Shown: one piece after another, positions 5,923-6,264 of the stretch
How the letters are laid out: every line of letters begins with the position of its first letter
Position numbering within the stretch: the first letter of the stretch is position 1
Assembly (NCBI GenBank): GCA_900554535.1
Contig: USIA01000114.1
Span: 1-6,264, forward strand
DNA: 6,264 nucleotides
Direction of reading: 5' to 3'
Origin: an uncultured Oscillospiraceae bacterium
GTDB taxonomy: Bacteria > Bacillota > Clostridia > Oscillospirales > Acutalibacteraceae
Translations under genes and position numbers: made by a program
Notes under the pieces: generated by a model
Database searches by the model: none
What the model was told of the DNA's origin: nothing
What the model saw: only the letters and a program-made list of their open reading frames with translations

Positions 5923-6264
5923 CAGTCAAGGGAACCATTACGGTCAATGGACGCGCGATCCCTTATAAAACCGATGCACAGCTTTCGCTGATGCGGTTTT
6001 TGCGAGAATATCTGGGCCTGATGGGTGTCAAAAACGGGTGCGAGCAGGGGCATTGTGGTGCCTGCACGGTCATTGTCAATGGCCGCGCGCAGCGTTCTTG
6101 CCTGCTGCGTATGGGCAAGCTCGACGGCGCACAGGTTGTGACGGTGGAAGGCCTTTCGCAAAATGGCTGCCTCGACGTGGTGCAGCAGGCTTTTGTCGAG
6201 GAGGGCGCCATCCAATGCGGCTTCTGCACGCCAGGCATGATTCTCCCCCTAAAAATAATCGTCC
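5919..6264 (+). CDS. xdhC: 2Fe-2S subunit of a xanthine-dehydrogenase-type molybdenum hydroxylase, 3'-truncated
   Basis: The visible 115 residues are the small iron-sulfur subunit of the xanthine dehydrogenase / aldehyde oxidase / CO dehydrogenase family, which passes electrons from the molybdenum centre towards flavin or another acceptor. The plant-type ferredoxin motif GCEQGHCGACTV gives Cys41, Cys46 and Cys49, with Cys61 in QRSC as the fourth ligand. The second cluster begins with QCGFCTPGM (Cys100, Cys103); its remaining cysteines (the usual CRCTGY) lie beyond the window, so roughly 40-50 residues are missing. The start ATG 5919 overlaps the preA-like stop as ATGA; a second in-frame ATG at 5913 is possible but would leave no ribosome-site spacing. 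The ribosome site is weak (GCGGG, 5908-5912), which fits coupling. The symbol follows E. coli usage, where XdhC is the Fe-S subunit; elsewhere the same name means a maturation factor, which this is not. The catalytic subunit is presumably downstream. Confidence 0.93.
   Translation, partial: MTVKGTITVNGRAIPYKTDAQLSLMRFLREYLGLMGVKNGCEQGHCGACTVIVNGRAQRSCLLRMGKLDGAQVVTVEGLSQNGCLDVVQQAFVEEGAIQCGFCTPGMILPLKIIV

Noticed and set aside
6238..6264. Frameshift or chimeric join at the right edge, where the sequence turns AT-rich after CGFCTPGM
   Set aside because: The residues MILPLKIIV still fit the usual pattern of hydrophobic residues with a Lys after this motif, and the frame stays open, so there is no evidence of a break; the edge is too short to judge.
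1..6264. CRISPR arrays, insertion sequences, tRNA genes, in-frame UGA selenocysteine codons
   Set aside because: No spaced repeats, transposase motifs, terminal inverted repeats or tRNA-like cloverleaf were seen. The genes end at ordinary stops with family-typical C-termini, so no UGA readthrough is needed.

Overview
The window is a 6.3 kb piece of a moderately GC-rich bacterial genome, probably an anaerobic Clostridia-type Firmicute such as a gut Oscillospiraceae relative. This is inferred from strong AGGAGG ribosome sites, a TTGACT/TATAAT promoter, ferredoxin-like Fe-S proteins and the gene content; no ribosomal RNA or phylogenetic marker confirms it. It reads left to right on the + strand and is cut by the window at both ends, inside moaC on the left and inside a molybdenum-hydroxylase iron-sulfur subunit on the right.

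Layout: (1) The 3' part of moaC (molybdenum cofactor synthesis), 2-355. (2) A 246-base regulatory gap, 356-601. It holds a near-consensus promoter, a 14-base palindrome over its -35 box that looks like a repressor operator, a structured leader, a strong intrinsic-terminator hairpin with a T tract ahead of the first gene, and a second translation start region with a strong ribosome site and a possible 16-codon leader ORF. (3) Five tightly packed genes that look like one operon: a D-aminoacylase-family amidohydrolase, a dihydropyrimidinase/hydantoinase (HyuA-like), the aminohydrolase SsnA, a dihydroorotate-dehydrogenase-fold protein with two 4Fe-4S clusters (PreA-like), and the start of a 2Fe-2S subunit of a xanthine-dehydrogenase-type enzyme. 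Gaps are 7 and 14 bases, and two junctions are 4-base ATGA overlaps.

Working together: the set matches the genetic surroundings of selenium-dependent molybdenum hydroxylases and the anaerobic purine/uric-acid breakdown clusters of gut bacteria (ssnA, hyuA, xdh genes). The inferred picture is that a molybdenum hydroxylase acts on an N-heterocycle, the PreA-like protein moves electrons or reduces a ring, HyuA opens a cyclic amide, and SsnA and the D-aminoacylase homologue remove amino or acyl groups. moaC next door would supply the cofactor.

The less ordinary points are the apparent attenuation control of the operon, the absence of the classical catalytic Cys (and its loop) in the PreA-like protein, and an Asp in place of the metal-bridging Cys of classical D-aminoacylases.
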